DNA of 64,000 bases, taken from the NCBI RefSeq assembly GCF_039862785.1, contig NZ_CP156795.1:1612001-1676000 (forward strand), read 5' to 3'. The stretch's first letter is position 1. Each line of letters starts with the position of its first letter. A program made the position numbers and the translations under genes. This DNA comes from Acinetobacter sp. ANC 7912 (GTDB lineage Bacteria > Pseudomonadota > Gammaproteobacteria > Pseudomonadales > Moraxellaceae). The notes beneath the pieces were generated by a model that was not told where the DNA came from, searched no databases, and saw only the letters and a list, made by a program, of their open reading frames with translations. Of the stretch, positions 52,410-63,632 are shown in pieces.

Positions 52410-53819
52410 ATGTACAAATTTGAAAAGCTTGCGCAGAGTATTCGCCAGATGATTGAAGAAGGCATCTGGAAAGCGCATGACAAACTTCCTTCCTTACGCG
52501 AACAATCCGAACTTTCCGGCTATAGCCTGATGACGGTACTGAATGCCTATCAGGAACTTGAAGCACAAGGTTGGCTATATGCCAAAGATAAATCCGGCTA
52601 TTACATTGCAGAACGTGCCGAACTGGAAATTTCCCAGAAAGAAGCACCACCGGCACAAGAAAAAATACAGATCAATTCGGTGGTATTTAATTACCTGAAA
52701 GATACCCAGGCACCGGATATTGTGCCGTTGGGATCGGCATTTCCCAATCCGGAACTGCTGTTTAACAGCAAATTTATGCAGCTGCTGTCCCAGCATGCCA
52801 AACGTAAAAACAGTTATCTGAATCATCCAAATATGCCACCTGGTAATTTGGAACTGCGCCAGATCATTGCCGGACGCTATCAGTTGCAAGGCATATCATG
52901 CCATTCAGATGACATTGTCATTACATCTGGTGCTTTAGATTCCCTTAATTTATCACTACAAGCCCTGACTCAGCCAGGTGACTTTATCCTGCTACAGGAA
53001 ACCGTGTTTTATGGCGCCTGGCAGGCAGCGGAACGTTTAGGTTTGAATGTGATTACCCTACCTGATCATCCTGAATCGGGTTTTGATCTGAAAGCTTTTG
53101 AAAAAGCCTTAAAACAGTATCCAATTAAAGTCTGTTGGCTAATGCTAAATGCACAAAATCCAATTGGTTATACCGTATCGGCAGAGATCAAAGAAAAAAT
53201 TGCCCAGCTACTGGCCAAATATCATGTGCATCTGATTGAGGATGATGTCTATCAGGAACTGAATTTTGGTAAGGAAAAACCGGTATCCGTGAAATACTTT
53301 GACCAGCAGCATCTGGTGCTGCACTGCGGTTCATTTTCCAAGACTTTGGGTATGGGTGCCCGGGTCGGTTGGGTTTTTGCTGGTCCATATTCCAATGCCA
53401 TTCAGCATGTACAGCTGATGAGTACACTCACCGTCAGCCCACTGCTGCAAAATGCCTTGGTAGATTTTGTCGCGCATCATCATTATGAAAAGCATCTGCG
53501 TAGCCTGCGCCGTGCACTGGATCAGAACAAGAAACGCTTTTATCAGGAACTGAAAGCTCGACTGCCAACAGACTGTAAGATTCACTATTACCCGACGGGT
53601 TACTTCTTATGGGTGGAATTACCAACAGATATGGATTCTCAGCAGCTGTATACCAATCTGCTGGCACAGGATATTTCCATTGCCCCGAGTCTGTTATTCC
53701 GGCCAAAACATCAGGCCCAAAACTTTATCCGTTTAAACTGTTCTTTTGACTGGAATGACAAGCTGGCAGCCGCGGTGGATCAGATCGTGCAGCAAATTGA
53801 AACCCATAAAAAAGCGTGA
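52410..53819 (+). CDS. MocR/PdxR-type regulator (GntR helix-turn-helix plus aminotransferase-like domain)
   Basis: Regulator of 469 aa. Residues 1-70 form a GntR winged helix (IEEGIWKAHDKLPSLREQSE, SLMTVLNAYQELEAQGW). From about 110 on it is a fold-type I PLP domain, with NPIGYTVSAE, EDDVYQELNFG and the PLP-binding Lys in CGSFSKTLGMGARVGW. Such proteins sense PLP or an amino compound. The target is not evident; the small membrane protein gene diverges from it. Confidence 0.9.
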   Translation: MYKFEKLAQSIRQMIEEGIWKAHDKLPSLREQSELSGYSLMTVLNAYQELEAQGWLYAKDKSGYYIAERAELEISQKEAPPAQEKIQINSVVFNYLKDTQAPDIVPLGSAFPNPELLFNSKFMQLLSQHAKRKNSYLNHPNMPPGNLELRQIIAGRYQLQGISCHSDDIVITSGALDSLNLSLQALTQPGDFILLQETVFYGAWQAAERLGLNVITLPDHPESGFDLKAFEKALKQYPIKVCWLMLNAQNPIGYTVSAEIKEKIAQLLAKYHVHLIEDDVYQELNFGKEKPVSVKYFDQQHLVLHCGSFSKTLGMGARVGWVFAGPYSNAIQHVQLMSTLTVSPLLQNALVDFVAHHHYEKHLRSLRRALDQNKKRFYQELKARLPTDCKIHYYPTGYFLWVELPTDMDSQQLYTNLLAQDISIAPSLLFRPKHQAQNFIRLNCSFDWNDKLAAAVDQIVQQIETHKKA

Positions 53820-53837
53820 ACTGAGTTCACGCTTTTT
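53811..53837. terminator. Terminator shared by the MocR and porin genes
   Basis: Stem AGCGTGAA/TTCACGCT with loop CTGAG and flanking A and T runs. The MocR stop codon lies inside it. Confidence 0.85.
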
Positions 53838-53859
53838 TCAATACTATATAAAACAGCTG

Positions 53860-55137
53860 TTAGAAGTTATAAATCGCCACGGCGTTAATACGGTTGTCTT
53901 CACCTGTATTGCTACCATTTGCTGCTTTCACAACAGCTTCACGCTCTCCATAAACATATTCCAAGCCAAAGCTTAAAGGTTTAGTTGGACTATAGAAAAT
54001 GTTGGCCCAGCCTTGCCAGAGTTCTTTGTTCACTTCTAACAGATTTAACCCGGCACCAGTTTTATAACGGTCGCTGACATCGGATTTCATATAGCCATAA
54101 CCCAGTGTGCCACGCCACTGTTCATTAAATTGCTGGGTTAAACCCACGGTAATGGAGTCAAACTCATTTTCATCCAGTATCTCACCCGCGGCATTTTTAC
54201 TGATGCCCGGATTGGTCCAAGACACAAAGCTGCTATCGCCTTTGACGTGATAATAATCTGCTTTCAAGGTCGTACTTGGTGCAAATTTGTATTGCAGACC
54301 AAGTCCTAGCCCCCAAGCCATGCTTTCATCAGCATCGGTTCTTTTTTCATTAGCTAAGGCACGCAGACTGATACGCCCATCTTCATTAATTTGATGATTC
54401 AGACGTGCAGTGACTGCTGGAATACGAGTATTAGAGATTTTATCCTTCGGGTCTTCAGCTGCCAGTACTAACGACGTATCAGAGCCGAGATTCTGCGTAT
54501 AGCGCAGCTGAGGTGTACGGGTGACTGCACCACCAACATAGCCCAAGGCATCAATGGTTTCTGGCATATAATCCGGTACGGCGAAATTAGACCATGTTTG
54601 ACCAATCAGCCAGTTGCCATAATTCATATAGGCATGGCGAATCCGCAAATTATCAAAATTGGCCCCGCCGAGGAAATCGACTTCAATTTTTCCTCCAACG
54701 TCTTGTCCATTCAGCTGGCTTTTCACATCCATACCTAAACGGGTTGCGGCTAAGGTTGATTTAAAACGTTCACTAGCTTCACCATTTCCTTCCAGCGGTA
54801 CTTTATTAATGTTGTTATATAACCGATCTACTGCACTGCCTTCAGTTTGATAAGACGCGTCCAGACGGACATTGCCATAGACTTTAAATGCTGTGCCTGT
54901 AGAAGTTGCCACTGATGTTGCAGGCGCTACAGGCGATTTTTCCTGAATCTGTGCCACAGCTTGTGAGGTTTGCGTTTGTTGTACTTGCTGCTGTTCAATC
55001 AGCGCACGAAGGGCCTGAACTTCCTGACGCAGGCTATCGATTTCTGCTTGCTGGTTAGTATTAGCAAATGCTGGCATAGAAACTGTCACAGCCGCGGCTA
55101 ACAGGCTTAATTTAAAATTCGGTTTGAAGGTTTTCAT
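53860..55137 (-). CDS. DcaP-like trimeric outer membrane porin (benzoate cluster)
   Basis: Outer-membrane porin of 425 aa. Signal peptide MKTFKPNFKLSLLAAAVTVS...AFA, then an N-terminal coiled coil rich in Gln (QQAEIDSLRQEVQALRALIE), typical of DcaP proteins. A beta-barrel follows, starting VYGNVRLDASYQ and ending in Phe (AVAIYNF). Close to benK, it is probably the uptake porin for benzoate or similar acids (BenP-like). It is probably cotranscribed with the transporter gene 98 bases upstream. Confidence 0.88.
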   Translation of the reverse strand: MKTFKPNFKLSLLAAAVTVSMPAFANTNQQAEIDSLRQEVQALRALIEQQQVQQTQTSQAVAQIQEKSPVAPATSVATSTGTAFKVYGNVRLDASYQTEGSAVDRLYNNINKVPLEGNGEASERFKSTLAATRLGMDVKSQLNGQDVGGKIEVDFLGGANFDNLRIRHAYMNYGNWLIGQTWSNFAVPDYMPETIDALGYVGGAVTRTPQLRYTQNLGSDTSLVLAAEDPKDKISNTRIPAVTARLNHQINEDGRISLRALANEKRTDADESMAWGLGLGLQYKFAPSTTLKADYYHVKGDSSFVSWTNPGISKNAAGEILDENEFDSITVGLTQQFNEQWRGTLGYGYMKSDVSDRYKTGAGLNLLEVNKELWQGWANIFYSPTKPLSFGLEYVYGEREAVVKAANGSNTGEDNRINAVAIYNF

Positions 55138-55235
55138 CCTAATCTCATTTTTTAAAGTTAAAACTCTCCTGAGAGATAGCCAATCATGGCTATCTCAGGC
55201 GTTTATAAAATGGGTTTTGAGTCTTGTTGAAGTTT

Positions 55236-56597
55236 TTATTCAGTGACAGGTGTAGCTGAAACTCGTGTTTCCGTCTGGACTTCACCATCCACAGAGGCTT
55301 TCAGATTCACCAGGAAAATTGCCAGTGCAGCGATCACACCAGGAATGGCAATGGCGAAGAAGTTCATTTGGTGTGGCAGTTCCATAGTGAGCAATGCGCC
55401 TGTTAATACTGGTCCTACAATGGCACCGATTCGACCAATGCCTGATGCCCAGCCCATACCGGTAGAACGCACAGTCGATGGGTAATATTGCGCAACAAAG
55501 GTATACAGCAGAATTTGTGAACCAATGGTTGCTGCACCCGCGATGGCAATCAGGGTATACAACACAAACTGTGGACTGTTAAAACCAAGCAGAATCAAGG
55601 CTGATGCACCGCACAGGAACATGATGGTAAGCACTTTTTTGATATGGAATTTATCTGCCAGATAGCCCCCACCAATGGCACCGACCATACCGCCAATATT
55701 CAGGGCAAACAGGAAGATCATACTGGCACCAAGCGAATAACCGGCCTGAATCATCAGTTTTGGCAACCAGCTACCTAGCGCATACACCATCAACAGGCAC
55801 ATAAAGAAAGCAATCCAGAACATAAAAGTACTGAAGGTACGACCTTTCTGGAACAAGGCTTTCAGCGGTGCTTCATCGCCTTTTTTCACTTCATTCAGGA
55901 CAAACTGGGTATTTTCAGTCACGTCTTGTGCAGGTGAAATCTTTTTAATGATGCCACGTGCCTGCTCGGTCTGATTTTTAACTGTCAGGTACATCAGTGA
56001 TTCAGGCAGGAATTTCCAGATTAAAGGCAAAGCCACGAATGGAATACCGGCGATGTAGAACATGATTTTCCAGCCAAACTGTGGCACCAACCAAGCACCT
56101 AACAGTGCTGAAGTCATACCACCAATGGCATAACCACTAAACATCAATGCCACTAAGGTACTGCGAATACGCTTTGGCGCATATTCTGTCATTAGTGCCA
56201 CTACGTTTGGCATTACCCCGCCAATGCCCAGACCAGCCAGAAAACGCAGAATACCAAACTCAACTGGCGAGCTAGCGAAAGGCCCTAAAAAAGTAAAACC
56301 ACTAAAAATCGCCACACACAGCATGATGGTTTTTTTACGGCCGATTTTATCGGACAAGGTACCGAAGCTCATGGCACCAAACATCATACCGAATAATGCA
56401 GTACTGGCCAGCATCCCGGCTTGCACGGCACTCAGTGCCCATTCCTGCATCAATAGTGGCAAGGCCACCCCATAAATGACCAGGTCATAACCGTCAAAAA
56501 TAATAATGATCAGACACCAGAGCAGTACGCCCCAATGGAAAGGAGTAAATTTTGCTTCATCAATCAGGGTATTGATATTGACTTTGGTTGCTTCCAT
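55236..56597 (-). CDS. benK: MFS aromatic acid transporter, BenK-like
   Basis: Twelve-helix transporter of the aromatic acid:H+ symporter family, 453 aa. Signatures are the DGYDLVIYGVALP segment in helix 1, GTLSDKIGRKKTIM after helix 2 and the RFLAGLGIGGVMPN stretch. MEATKVN at 56597 follows GGAGG; a longer frame to 56618 has no such site. Location beside the cat and ben genes supports benzoate uptake; related PcaK and MucK substrates cannot be excluded. Confidence 0.87.
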   Translation of the reverse strand: MEATKVNINTLIDEAKFTPFHWGVLLWCLIIIIFDGYDLVIYGVALPLLMQEWALSAVQAGMLASTALFGMMFGAMSFGTLSDKIGRKKTIMLCVAIFSGFTFLGPFASSPVEFGILRFLAGLGIGGVMPNVVALMTEYAPKRIRSTLVALMFSGYAIGGMTSALLGAWLVPQFGWKIMFYIAGIPFVALPLIWKFLPESLMYLTVKNQTEQARGIIKKISPAQDVTENTQFVLNEVKKGDEAPLKALFQKGRTFSTFMFWIAFFMCLLMVYALGSWLPKLMIQAGYSLGASMIFLFALNIGGMVGAIGGGYLADKFHIKKVLTIMFLCGASALILLGFNSPQFVLYTLIAIAGAATIGSQILLYTFVAQYYPSTVRSTGMGWASGIGRIGAIVGPVLTGALLTMELPHQMNFFAIAIPGVIAALAIFLVNLKASVDGEVQTETRVSATPVTE

Positions 56598-57013
56598 TTT
56601 TGCCTCCTGCAAATGCAACGTTCCAATGTATGCGCCAACAATGCATTACGGCCGAAAAAATGTCCAAAACCGAATATATCTATATCTATACCTTCAAAGT
56701 TTATTGCAGGCAAAATCTGCCTTTCAGCGGGATTTTTTCACTCGAAAAATGCATTTTTCTGTCAAAAGCAGCACAAATAATCTCTCAAATCAGACTGGAA
56801 TCAGACCTGAAAGGTTAAATGTCAGATTATAAAGATGCGCAATGATGGGAAGGTTTTAGAGAGTAGGATCAAAGCATTTTTGATCTAAAAAACTGGGTGG
56901 GTGAACCTAAGTCGTAGCTGAAGCTATCTCTTTTGCAGGCAGTAGTAGATGTATTTAGCCCAGGCATTAGACTTAGGTCTAAAACCTGGAAGGGCTAAGC
57001 GATTTAATGGAGC
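56598..57013. other. benK promoter region with LysR-type half-dyad and a long hairpin
   Basis: At 56688-56702 ATAC-N7-GTTT is one base from the CatM/BenM site ATAC-N7-GTAT. At 56955-56998 TTAGCCC, CCAGG and TTAGAC blocks pair with GTCTAA, CCTGG and GGGCTAA counterparts in one long interrupted stem just after the LysR gene; it lacks a T-run. No protein gene is seen; short open frames here lack ribosome sites. Confidence 0.45.
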
Positions 57014-57928
57014 TTAGAAACTGTTTCTATCATATCGAATTGCTTCTAAATCATAGACTTGATAGATGCAATCAAACAGAGACATGATGTCTTCACTCTC
57101 ATCCATATTACGCATGGTCAGGAAAATCGGGGTGACGGCACTCTCATCCAAAATCGGGATATAGTTAAGATGAGCTAACTGAATTGAGCGCGCACTTTCC
57201 GGCACAATACATACCCCTTCACCTGCTGCAACAAGTCCTAAAGCCAGCTGAATTTCACGAACAATACGGACATGTTGCGGTTCCAGATTGTATTCTGCGA
57301 ACAAACCTTGTACCTGTGTTGCAAAGCTTGGCGTCGTATGGTTCGGATACAGAAATAACTTTTCATCAACAACATCAGCAAGATACACACCTTCCTTATG
57401 TGCCGACAAAGGATGGCTGGCATGTGTACCGAGCACCAGACGCTCTTCACGTAACAGCATCCGCTTCAATGCCGGATCGGAAATACGCAAACGGCCAAAG
57501 CCGACATCAATTCTCCCTTCCTTCAATGCTTTAACCTGTTCCATGGTGGTCATTTCTACCAGTTCAATTTTTAAATGTGGCTGTTGCTGTCTATATAAAT
57601 AGACGATTCTGGAGAGCAATCCATACAGCAAAGAACCGACAAATCCCATGGTCACGGTACGTTCAACCATACCAATCCGCTTGGTCATGGACTTCACTTC
57701 TTCCGCATTGGCCAGAATTTTGACCGCATGCTGATAGAAAAAATGTCCAGCTTGGGTGGTTTTTAACGGTCGGCTGCCCCGCTCAAATAATGAAATTCCA
57801 AGCTCGGATTCGAGGTTCTGGATCTGACGACTTAATGGTGGCTGGGCAATAAAAAGTCTTTCTGCAGCTTTAGTAAAACTTTGCTCTTCGACTACTGCAA
57901 CGAAATACCTTAAATGTCTAAGCTCCAT
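57014..57928 (-). CDS. catM: LysR regulator of benzoate/catechol genes, CatM/BenM type
   Basis: Regulator of 304 aa beginning MELRHLRYFVAVVEEQSFTKAA, which matches the CatM/BenM N-terminus closely. LFIAQPPLSRQIQNLE is the recognition region. The start at 57928 is chosen because the family begins at MELRHLRYF; the open frame runs to 57982. It diverges from catB across a gap holding ATAC-type sites. CatM and BenM respond to muconate (BenM also to benzoate). Which of the two this is cannot be settled here. Confidence 0.87.
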   Translation of the reverse strand: MELRHLRYFVAVVEEQSFTKAAERLFIAQPPLSRQIQNLESELGISLFERGSRPLKTTQAGHFFYQHAVKILANAEEVKSMTKRIGMVERTVTMGFVGSLLYGLLSRIVYLYRQQQPHLKIELVEMTTMEQVKALKEGRIDVGFGRLRISDPALKRMLLREERLVLGTHASHPLSAHKEGVYLADVVDEKLFLYPNHTTPSFATQVQGLFAEYNLEPQHVRIVREIQLALGLVAAGEGVCIVPESARSIQLAHLNYIPILDESAVTPIFLTMRNMDESEDIMSLFDCIYQVYDLEAIRYDRNSF

Positions 57929-57935
57929 GACATGT

Positions 57936-58016
57936 ATACCTTTTAAATATATTAAAATGCAAAAATGGTCTTCGACAGCCATTTATGATTCTTTTAAGGT
58001 ATCTCACATCAGATAC
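57936..58016. promoter_or_regulatory. LysR-type binding sites between catM and catB
   Basis: ATAC-N7-ATAT at 57936-57950 is one base from the CatM/BenM consensus ATAC-N7-GTAT. A second dyad, GTATC-N8-GATAC, lies at 57999-58016, close to the catB start. Muconate-dependent activation of catB and autorepression of the regulator gene are the expected outcome. Confidence 0.5.
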
Positions 58017-58042
58017 ACAAAGCAAGAATGCATAGAGTGGAA

Positions 58043-59152
58043 ATGTACAAATCAATAGAAACGTTGCTTGTCGAGATCCCAACCATTCGCCCTCACAAGA
58101 TGGCAGTGGCGACAATGCAAACTCAGACATTGGTGCTGATCAGAATTGAAACCCAGGACGGGTTTATTGGCTGGGGTGAAGCTACCACCATTGGTGGTCT
58201 GGGCTATGGTGAAGAAAGTCCGGAAAGCATCAAAACCAATATTGATACTTACTTCAGCCCATTGTTGAAGTCACTCCATGTACAAAATGTTGCGCAGACC
58301 ATGCAGGTTCTGAAAAAGAACATCAATGGCAACCGCTTTGCCAAATGCGCAATCCAGACTGCTCTATTGGATATTCAGGCACAACGATTAGGCCTACCAC
58401 TTTCTGAACTGCTCGGTGGTCGTCTGCGTGACAGCGTACCGGTGCTGTGGGTATTGGCTTCTGGTGATACTGAAAAAGACATCGCTGAAGCACAGAAAAT
58501 GCTGGCAGCCAAACGCCATAACTTCTTCAAACTGAAAATCGGTTCACGTGCGGTTGAAGCGGATGTGGAACACGTACTGGCGATCAAGCAAGCTCTGGGC
58601 AATGACGTTTCCATCCGTGTCGATGTGAACCGTGCCTGGTCTGAACTGGATGCAATCAAAGGTATCAGTCTGCTGCAAGCCGGTGGTGTAGACCTGATCG
58701 AACAGCCATGTGCAATTGACAATATTGATGCCATGCAGCGCCTGACCCGCCGTTTTGACATTGCCATTATGGCTGATGAATCGCTGATGGGCCCAAGCAC
58801 CGCTTATAAGCTGGCGAAAACCAATGCAGCGTCCGTATTTGCAGTGAAAGTGGCCCAGTCTGGTGGCCTATTGGAAGGTCGTGATGTTGCAACCATTGCC
58901 AACCTCGCAGGGATCGACCTGTATGGCGGCACCATGCTGGAAGGTGCAGTCGGTACGATTGCTTCGGCACATCTATTCTCGACCTTTGAAAACCTAGCCT
59001 TTGGTACCGAACTGTTTGGTCCGTTACTACTGACTGAAGAGATTCTGAAAACTCCGCTGCAATACCATGACTTTGAATTGCACCTGCCACAAGGTGCCGG
59101 TCTGGGGATCCAGATGGACGAAGACAAGATTGATAACTTACGCCGTCAATAA
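58043..59152 (+). CDS. catB: Muconate cycloisomerase CatB
   Basis: Converts cis,cis-muconate to muconolactone in the beta-ketoadipate pathway. It is an enolase-superfamily protein of 369 aa. The K-x-K motif is in FFKLKIG, metal ligands are in RVDVNRAW, DLIEQPC and MADESL, and the second Lys in FAVKVAQSGG. Start MYKSIETLLVEIPTIRPHK at 58043; a longer frame by five codons is less likely. First gene of a catB-catC-catA-benABCD run. Confidence 0.95.
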   Translation: MYKSIETLLVEIPTIRPHKMAVATMQTQTLVLIRIETQDGFIGWGEATTIGGLGYGEESPESIKTNIDTYFSPLLKSLHVQNVAQTMQVLKKNINGNRFAKCAIQTALLDIQAQRLGLPLSELLGGRLRDSVPVLWVLASGDTEKDIAEAQKMLAAKRHNFFKLKIGSRAVEADVEHVLAIKQALGNDVSIRVDVNRAWSELDAIKGISLLQAGGVDLIEQPCAIDNIDAMQRLTRRFDIAIMADESLMGPSTAYKLAKTNAASVFAVKVAQSGGLLEGRDVATIANLAGIDLYGGTMLEGAVGTIASAHLFSTFENLAFGTELFGPLLLTEEILKTPLQYHDFELHLPQGAGLGIQMDEDKIDNLRRQ

Positions 59153-59175
59153 GCACACGGATCAAGGAGTGAGAC

Positions 59176-59466
59176 ATGCTGTTTCATGTACGTATGGATG
59201 TAAATATCCCGCTGGATATGCCAGCTGAAAAGGCAAATGAAATCAAGGCTGTTGAAAAAGCCTATTCACAGGAATTACAGCGCCAGGGCAAATGGCGTCA
59301 CATCTGGCGCATCACCGGCCAGTACTCAAACATCAGTATTTTTGATGTGGAAAGCAATGAAGAGTTACACAACATTTTGCAGGGCTTACCACTGTATCCA
59401 TACATGGATATCGAAGTGATGGCACTTAACCGTCACCCATCTTCCATCCGTGAGGATGATACCTGA
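59176..59466 (+). CDS. catC: Muconolactone delta-isomerase CatC
   Basis: Small decameric isomerase of 96 aa that turns muconolactone into the enol-lactone. Landmarks are MLFHVRMDVNIPLDM, WRHIWRITGQYSNISIFDV and LPLYPYMDIEV. AAGGAGTGAGAC precedes the ATG, 23 bases after catB. Confidence 0.95.
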   Translation: MLFHVRMDVNIPLDMPAEKANEIKAVEKAYSQELQRQGKWRHIWRITGQYSNISIFDVESNEELHNILQGLPLYPYMDIEVMALNRHPSSIREDDT

Positions 59467-59543
59467 TCCACTGTGGCTCAGGCCTGGAGCATTCCGGGTC
59501 AGCCAAATCTGAATCCATTCAGAGGGTAAATCAAACAAGGACT

Positions 59544-59584
59544 GTGGCAGCCACGTTTCAAAAGTGATTTGAAACAACAGCCAC
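59544..59584 (+). repeat. Hairpin between catC and catA
   Basis: An outer GTGGC/GCCAC encloses a perfect GTTTCAAA/TTTGAAAC stem with loop AGTGA. There is no T-run, so it is more likely an RNA-stability or processing element than a terminator. Confidence 0.6.
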
Positions 59585-59615
59585 CAAAAAACAAACATAC
59601 TTAAGGAGTTATAGT

Positions 59616-60536
59616 ATGAACCGTCAAGAAATCGATGCTCTAGTGAAAAAAATGAACGTGGACACTGCAACTGGTCCAGTGGATGAACGCGTTCAACAAG
59701 TAGTCGTACGCCTTGTAGCCGACCTGTTCCAGGCAATTGAAGACCTGGATCTGTCTCAGTCTGAAGTATGGAAAGGCCTGGAATACCTGACTGATGCGGG
59801 TCAAGCCAACGAACTTGGTCTGCTGGCTGCCGGTTTAGGCCTGGAACATTTCCTAGACTTACGTGCAGATGAAAAAGATGCCAAAGCAGGCATTACTGGC
59901 GGTACGCCACGTACCATCGAAGGTCCTTTATACGTCGCAGGTGCACCTGAATCAGTTGGCTTTGCGCGTATGGATGACGGCTCTGAATCAGACAAGGTAG
60001 ATACCCTGTTTATTGAAGGTATCGTGACAGATACTGATGGCAACATCATCGAAGGTGCAAAAGTTGAAGTTTGGCATGCCAACAGCTTGGGCAACTACTC
60101 ATTCTTCGACAAGTCTCAATCTGACTTTAACCTGCGTCGCACCATCTTCACTGACCAGGATGGCCGTTATGTTGCGCAAACGACGATGCCAGTCGGTTAT
60201 GGCTGTCCTCCAGAAGGTACCACTCAGGCATTACTGAACAAGTTAGGTCGTCATGGTAACCGCCCTTCTCACGTGCACTACTTTGTATCTGCACCGGGTT
60301 ACCGCAAGCTAACCACTCAGTTCAATATCGAAGGTGACCAATACCTGTGGGATGACTTCGCATTCGCAACCCGTGAAGGCCTTGTTGCAACTGCTGTAGA
60401 TGTAACTGACGAAGCTGAAATCGCGCGTCGCGGTGTAGACAAACCATTCAAACACATCCAATTCAACATCGAACTTGTGAAAGAAACTGAAGCTGCACCT
60501 TCTACTGAAGTAGAACGCCGCCGCGCAAGCGCTTAA
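59616..60536 (+). CDS. catA: Catechol 1,2-dioxygenase CatA
   Basis: Intradiol ring-cleaving enzyme making cis,cis-muconate from catechol, 306 aa. The N-terminal helical dimerisation domain precedes the catalytic domain. Fe(III) ligands appear as Tyr161 (GNYSFF), Tyr195 (VGYGCP), His219 and His221 (RPSHVHYF). AAGGAG precedes the ATG. Placed between catC and benA, it links benzoate oxidation to the muconate branch. Confidence 0.95.
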   Translation: MNRQEIDALVKKMNVDTATGPVDERVQQVVVRLVADLFQAIEDLDLSQSEVWKGLEYLTDAGQANELGLLAAGLGLEHFLDLRADEKDAKAGITGGTPRTIEGPLYVAGAPESVGFARMDDGSESDKVDTLFIEGIVTDTDGNIIEGAKVEVWHANSLGNYSFFDKSQSDFNLRRTIFTDQDGRYVAQTTMPVGYGCPPEGTTQALLNKLGRHGNRPSHVHYFVSAPGYRKLTTQFNIEGDQYLWDDFAFATREGLVATAVDVTDEAEIARRGVDKPFKHIQFNIELVKETEAAPSTEVERRRASA

Positions 60537-60550
60537 TACCCTGAGCGTAT

Positions 60551-60576
60551 GAGTGGTCGCAGGAATGCCACCACTC
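60551..60576 (+). repeat. Hairpin between catA and benA
   Basis: GAGTGG pairs with CCACTC across a 14-base loop, with no T-run after it. Similar in position to the catC-catA hairpin. Confidence 0.5.
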
Positions 60577-60615
60577 AGAAGCTTCTCAAAAAATTTGGAA
60601 AGTCGGAGAACGGAC

Positions 60616-62007
60616 ATGCCACGTATTCCAGTAATTAATACCAGCCATCTTGATCGTATTGATGAATTACTTGTAGACAACTTTGAAACAGGCGAATTTA
60701 AGTTACATCGCTCTGTATTTACAGATCAGGCCCTGTTTGACCTTGAAATGAAATATATTTTCGAAGGTAACTGGGTTTACCTGGCACACGAAAGCCAAAT
60801 TCCAAATAATAACGATTACTACACCACTTATATTGGCCGTCAGCCAATCATCATTGCGCGTAACCGCAATGGCGAACTGAATGCCATGATCAATGCCTGC
60901 TCGCACCGCGGTGCACAACTGTGCCGTAACAAACGCGGCAACAAGGCAACCTACACCTGCCCATTCCACGGCTGGACTTTTAACAACTCCGGCAAACTGC
61001 TGAAAGTAAAAGATCCGGTGGATGCCGGCTATTCAGACTGCTTCAACAAAGAAGGTTCGCATGACCTGAAAAAAGTGGCACGTTTTGAAAACTACAAAGG
61101 CTTCCTGTTCGGCAGCCTGAATCCAGACGTATTGCCATTGCAAGAATACCTGGGTGAAACCACCAAAATCATCGACATGATCGTGGGTCAGTCTGAACAA
61201 GGTCTGGAAGTGCTGCGCGGTTCTTCAACCTATACCTATGAAGGTAACTGGAAACTGACCGCTGAAAATGGCGCCGATGGTTATCACGTCTCTGCCGTAC
61301 ACTGGAACTACGCTGCAACCACCCAGCAACGTAAAGAAAAACAGGCCGGTGATAACATCCGTGCCATGAGTGCGGGTTCATGGGGTAAACAAGGCGGTGG
61401 TTCATACGGCTTTGAAAATGGCCACATGCTGCTCTGGACCCAGTGGGCGAATCCAGAAGACCGTCCAAATTATCCAAAAGCAGCAGAATATACCGAAAAA
61501 TTCGGTGAAGCCATGTCGAAATGGATGATCGAACGTTCACGTAACCTGTGCCTGTATCCAAACGTCTATTTGATGGATCAGTTCGGTTCGCAAATCCGTG
61601 TATTACGTCCAATTTCTGTCAATAAAACTGAAGTGACCATTTACTGTATCGCGCCTGTCGGTGAAGAACCGGAAGCACGTGCACGCCGTATCCGCCAGTA
61701 TGAAGACTTCTTTAATGCTTCTGGTATGGCTACTCCGGATGACCTGGAAGAATTCCGTGCCTGCCAGGCAGGTTATGCCGGCATCGAACTGGAATGGAAT
61801 GACATGTGTCGTGGTGCCAAACACTGGGTACAAGGTCCAGATGATGCAGCCAATGAAATCGGCCTGAAACCAAAACTGTCAGGCATCAAAACTGAAGATG
61901 AAGGACTGTATCTGGCGCAGCACCAGCACTGGCTGAACATGATGAAAGACGCAATTGCAAAGGAAAAACAATTGGCAGCTGCTGAGCAACAAGGAGAAGT
62001 GGCATGA
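60616..62007 (+). CDS. benA: Benzoate 1,2-dioxygenase alpha subunit BenA
   Basis: Large subunit of the ring-hydroxylating dioxygenase that makes benzoate cis-diol, 463 aa. The Rieske ligands are Cys95, His97, Cys115 and His118 (CSHRGAQLC ... CPFHGWTF). The mononuclear iron site includes [16 protein letters not shown]. The start [16 protein letters not shown] at 60616 follows CGGAG; longer frames upstream are not conserved in style. Overlaps benB by 4 bases. Confidence 0.95.
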   Translation: MPRIPVINTSHLDRIDELLVDNFETGEFKLHRSVFTDQALFDLEMKYIFEGNWVYLAHESQIPNNNDYYTTYIGRQPIIIARNRNGELNAMINACSHRGAQLCRNKRGNKATYTCPFHGWTFNNSGKLLKVKDPVDAGYSDCFNKEGSHDLKKVARFENYKGFLFGSLNPDVLPLQEYLGETTKIIDMIVGQSEQGLEVLRGSSTYTYEGNWKLTAENGADGYHVSAVHWNYAATTQQRKEKQAGDNIRAMSAGSWGKQGGGSYGFENGHMLLWTQWANPEDRPNYPKAAEYTEKFGEAMSKWMIERSRNLCLYPNVYLMDQFGSQIRVLRPISVNKTEVTIYCIAPVGEEPEARARRIRQYEDFFNASGMATPDDLEEFRACQAGYAGIELEWNDMCRGAKHWVQGPDDAANEIGLKPKLSGIKTEDEGLYLAQHQHWLNMMKDAIAKEKQLAAAEQQGEVA

Positions 62008-62513
62008 ATGCACCAGCAAATTTGAACCAGGTAGGCATCGAACAGATTTCCCAGTTCCTGTACCACGAAGCGCGTTTGCTGGACGATGAGCAATGGGATG
62101 AATGGCTGACCTGCTATGCTCCAACCGCTTCATTCTGGATGCCAGCTTGGGATGATGATGACACTTTGACCCAGGATCCACAGTCTGAAATCTCGCTGAT
62201 TTATTACCCAGATCGTCAGGGTCTAGAAGACCGCGTGTTCCGGATCAAGACTGAACGTTCTTCAGCGACCATGCCAGATACCCGCACCTGCCACAATGTG
62301 AATAACATCGAAGTGGTTGAGCGTGATGGCAACAAGGTTACTGTCCGTTTTAACTGGAACACGCTGAGCTACCGCTACAAAACCAGCTACAGCTACTTCG
62401 GTATGTCGCGTTATGTGATCGATTTTTCAGGCGAACAACCACAGATTTTAAGCAAATATGTGGTGCTGAAAAACGATTACATCAACCAGGTGATCGACAT
62501 TTACCACATTTAA
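62004..62513 (+). CDS. benB: Benzoate 1,2-dioxygenase beta subunit BenB
   Basis: Small structural subunit of 169 aa, SnoaL-like fold. Landmarks are [21 protein letters not shown] (in part), [17 protein letters not shown] and the tail [18 protein letters not shown]. The ATG overlaps the benA stop, so the alpha and beta chains are made in step. Confidence 0.94.
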   Translation: MNAPANLNQVGIEQISQFLYHEARLLDDEQWDEWLTCYAPTASFWMPAWDDDDTLTQDPQSEISLIYYPDRQGLEDRVFRIKTERSSATMPDTRTCHNVNNIEVVERDGNKVTVRFNWNTLSYRYKTSYSYFGMSRYVIDFSGEQPQILSKYVVLKNDYINQVIDIYHI

Positions 62514-62532
62514 ATTATCCATCGCCTAAAAC

Positions 62533-62562
62533 CCTCCAGCCCAATGGAATGTTGGCTGGAGG
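62533..62562 (+). repeat. Strong hairpin between benB and benC
   Basis: Perfect 9-bp stem CCTCCAGCC/GGCTGGAGG with a 12-base loop, without a T-run. It could lower benC expression relative to benAB or protect the upstream mRNA. Confidence 0.65.
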
Positions 62563-62587
62563 TCTCCCAGATTTAAAGATTTGTTAA

Positions 62588-63616
<1,029 letters not shown>

Positions 63617-63632
63617 TTGAGGATATTTCGAC

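Noticed and set aside
56535..56832. Overlapping open frames upstream of benK
   Set aside because: Several short frames overlap one another with no ribosome site; the region is a promoter.
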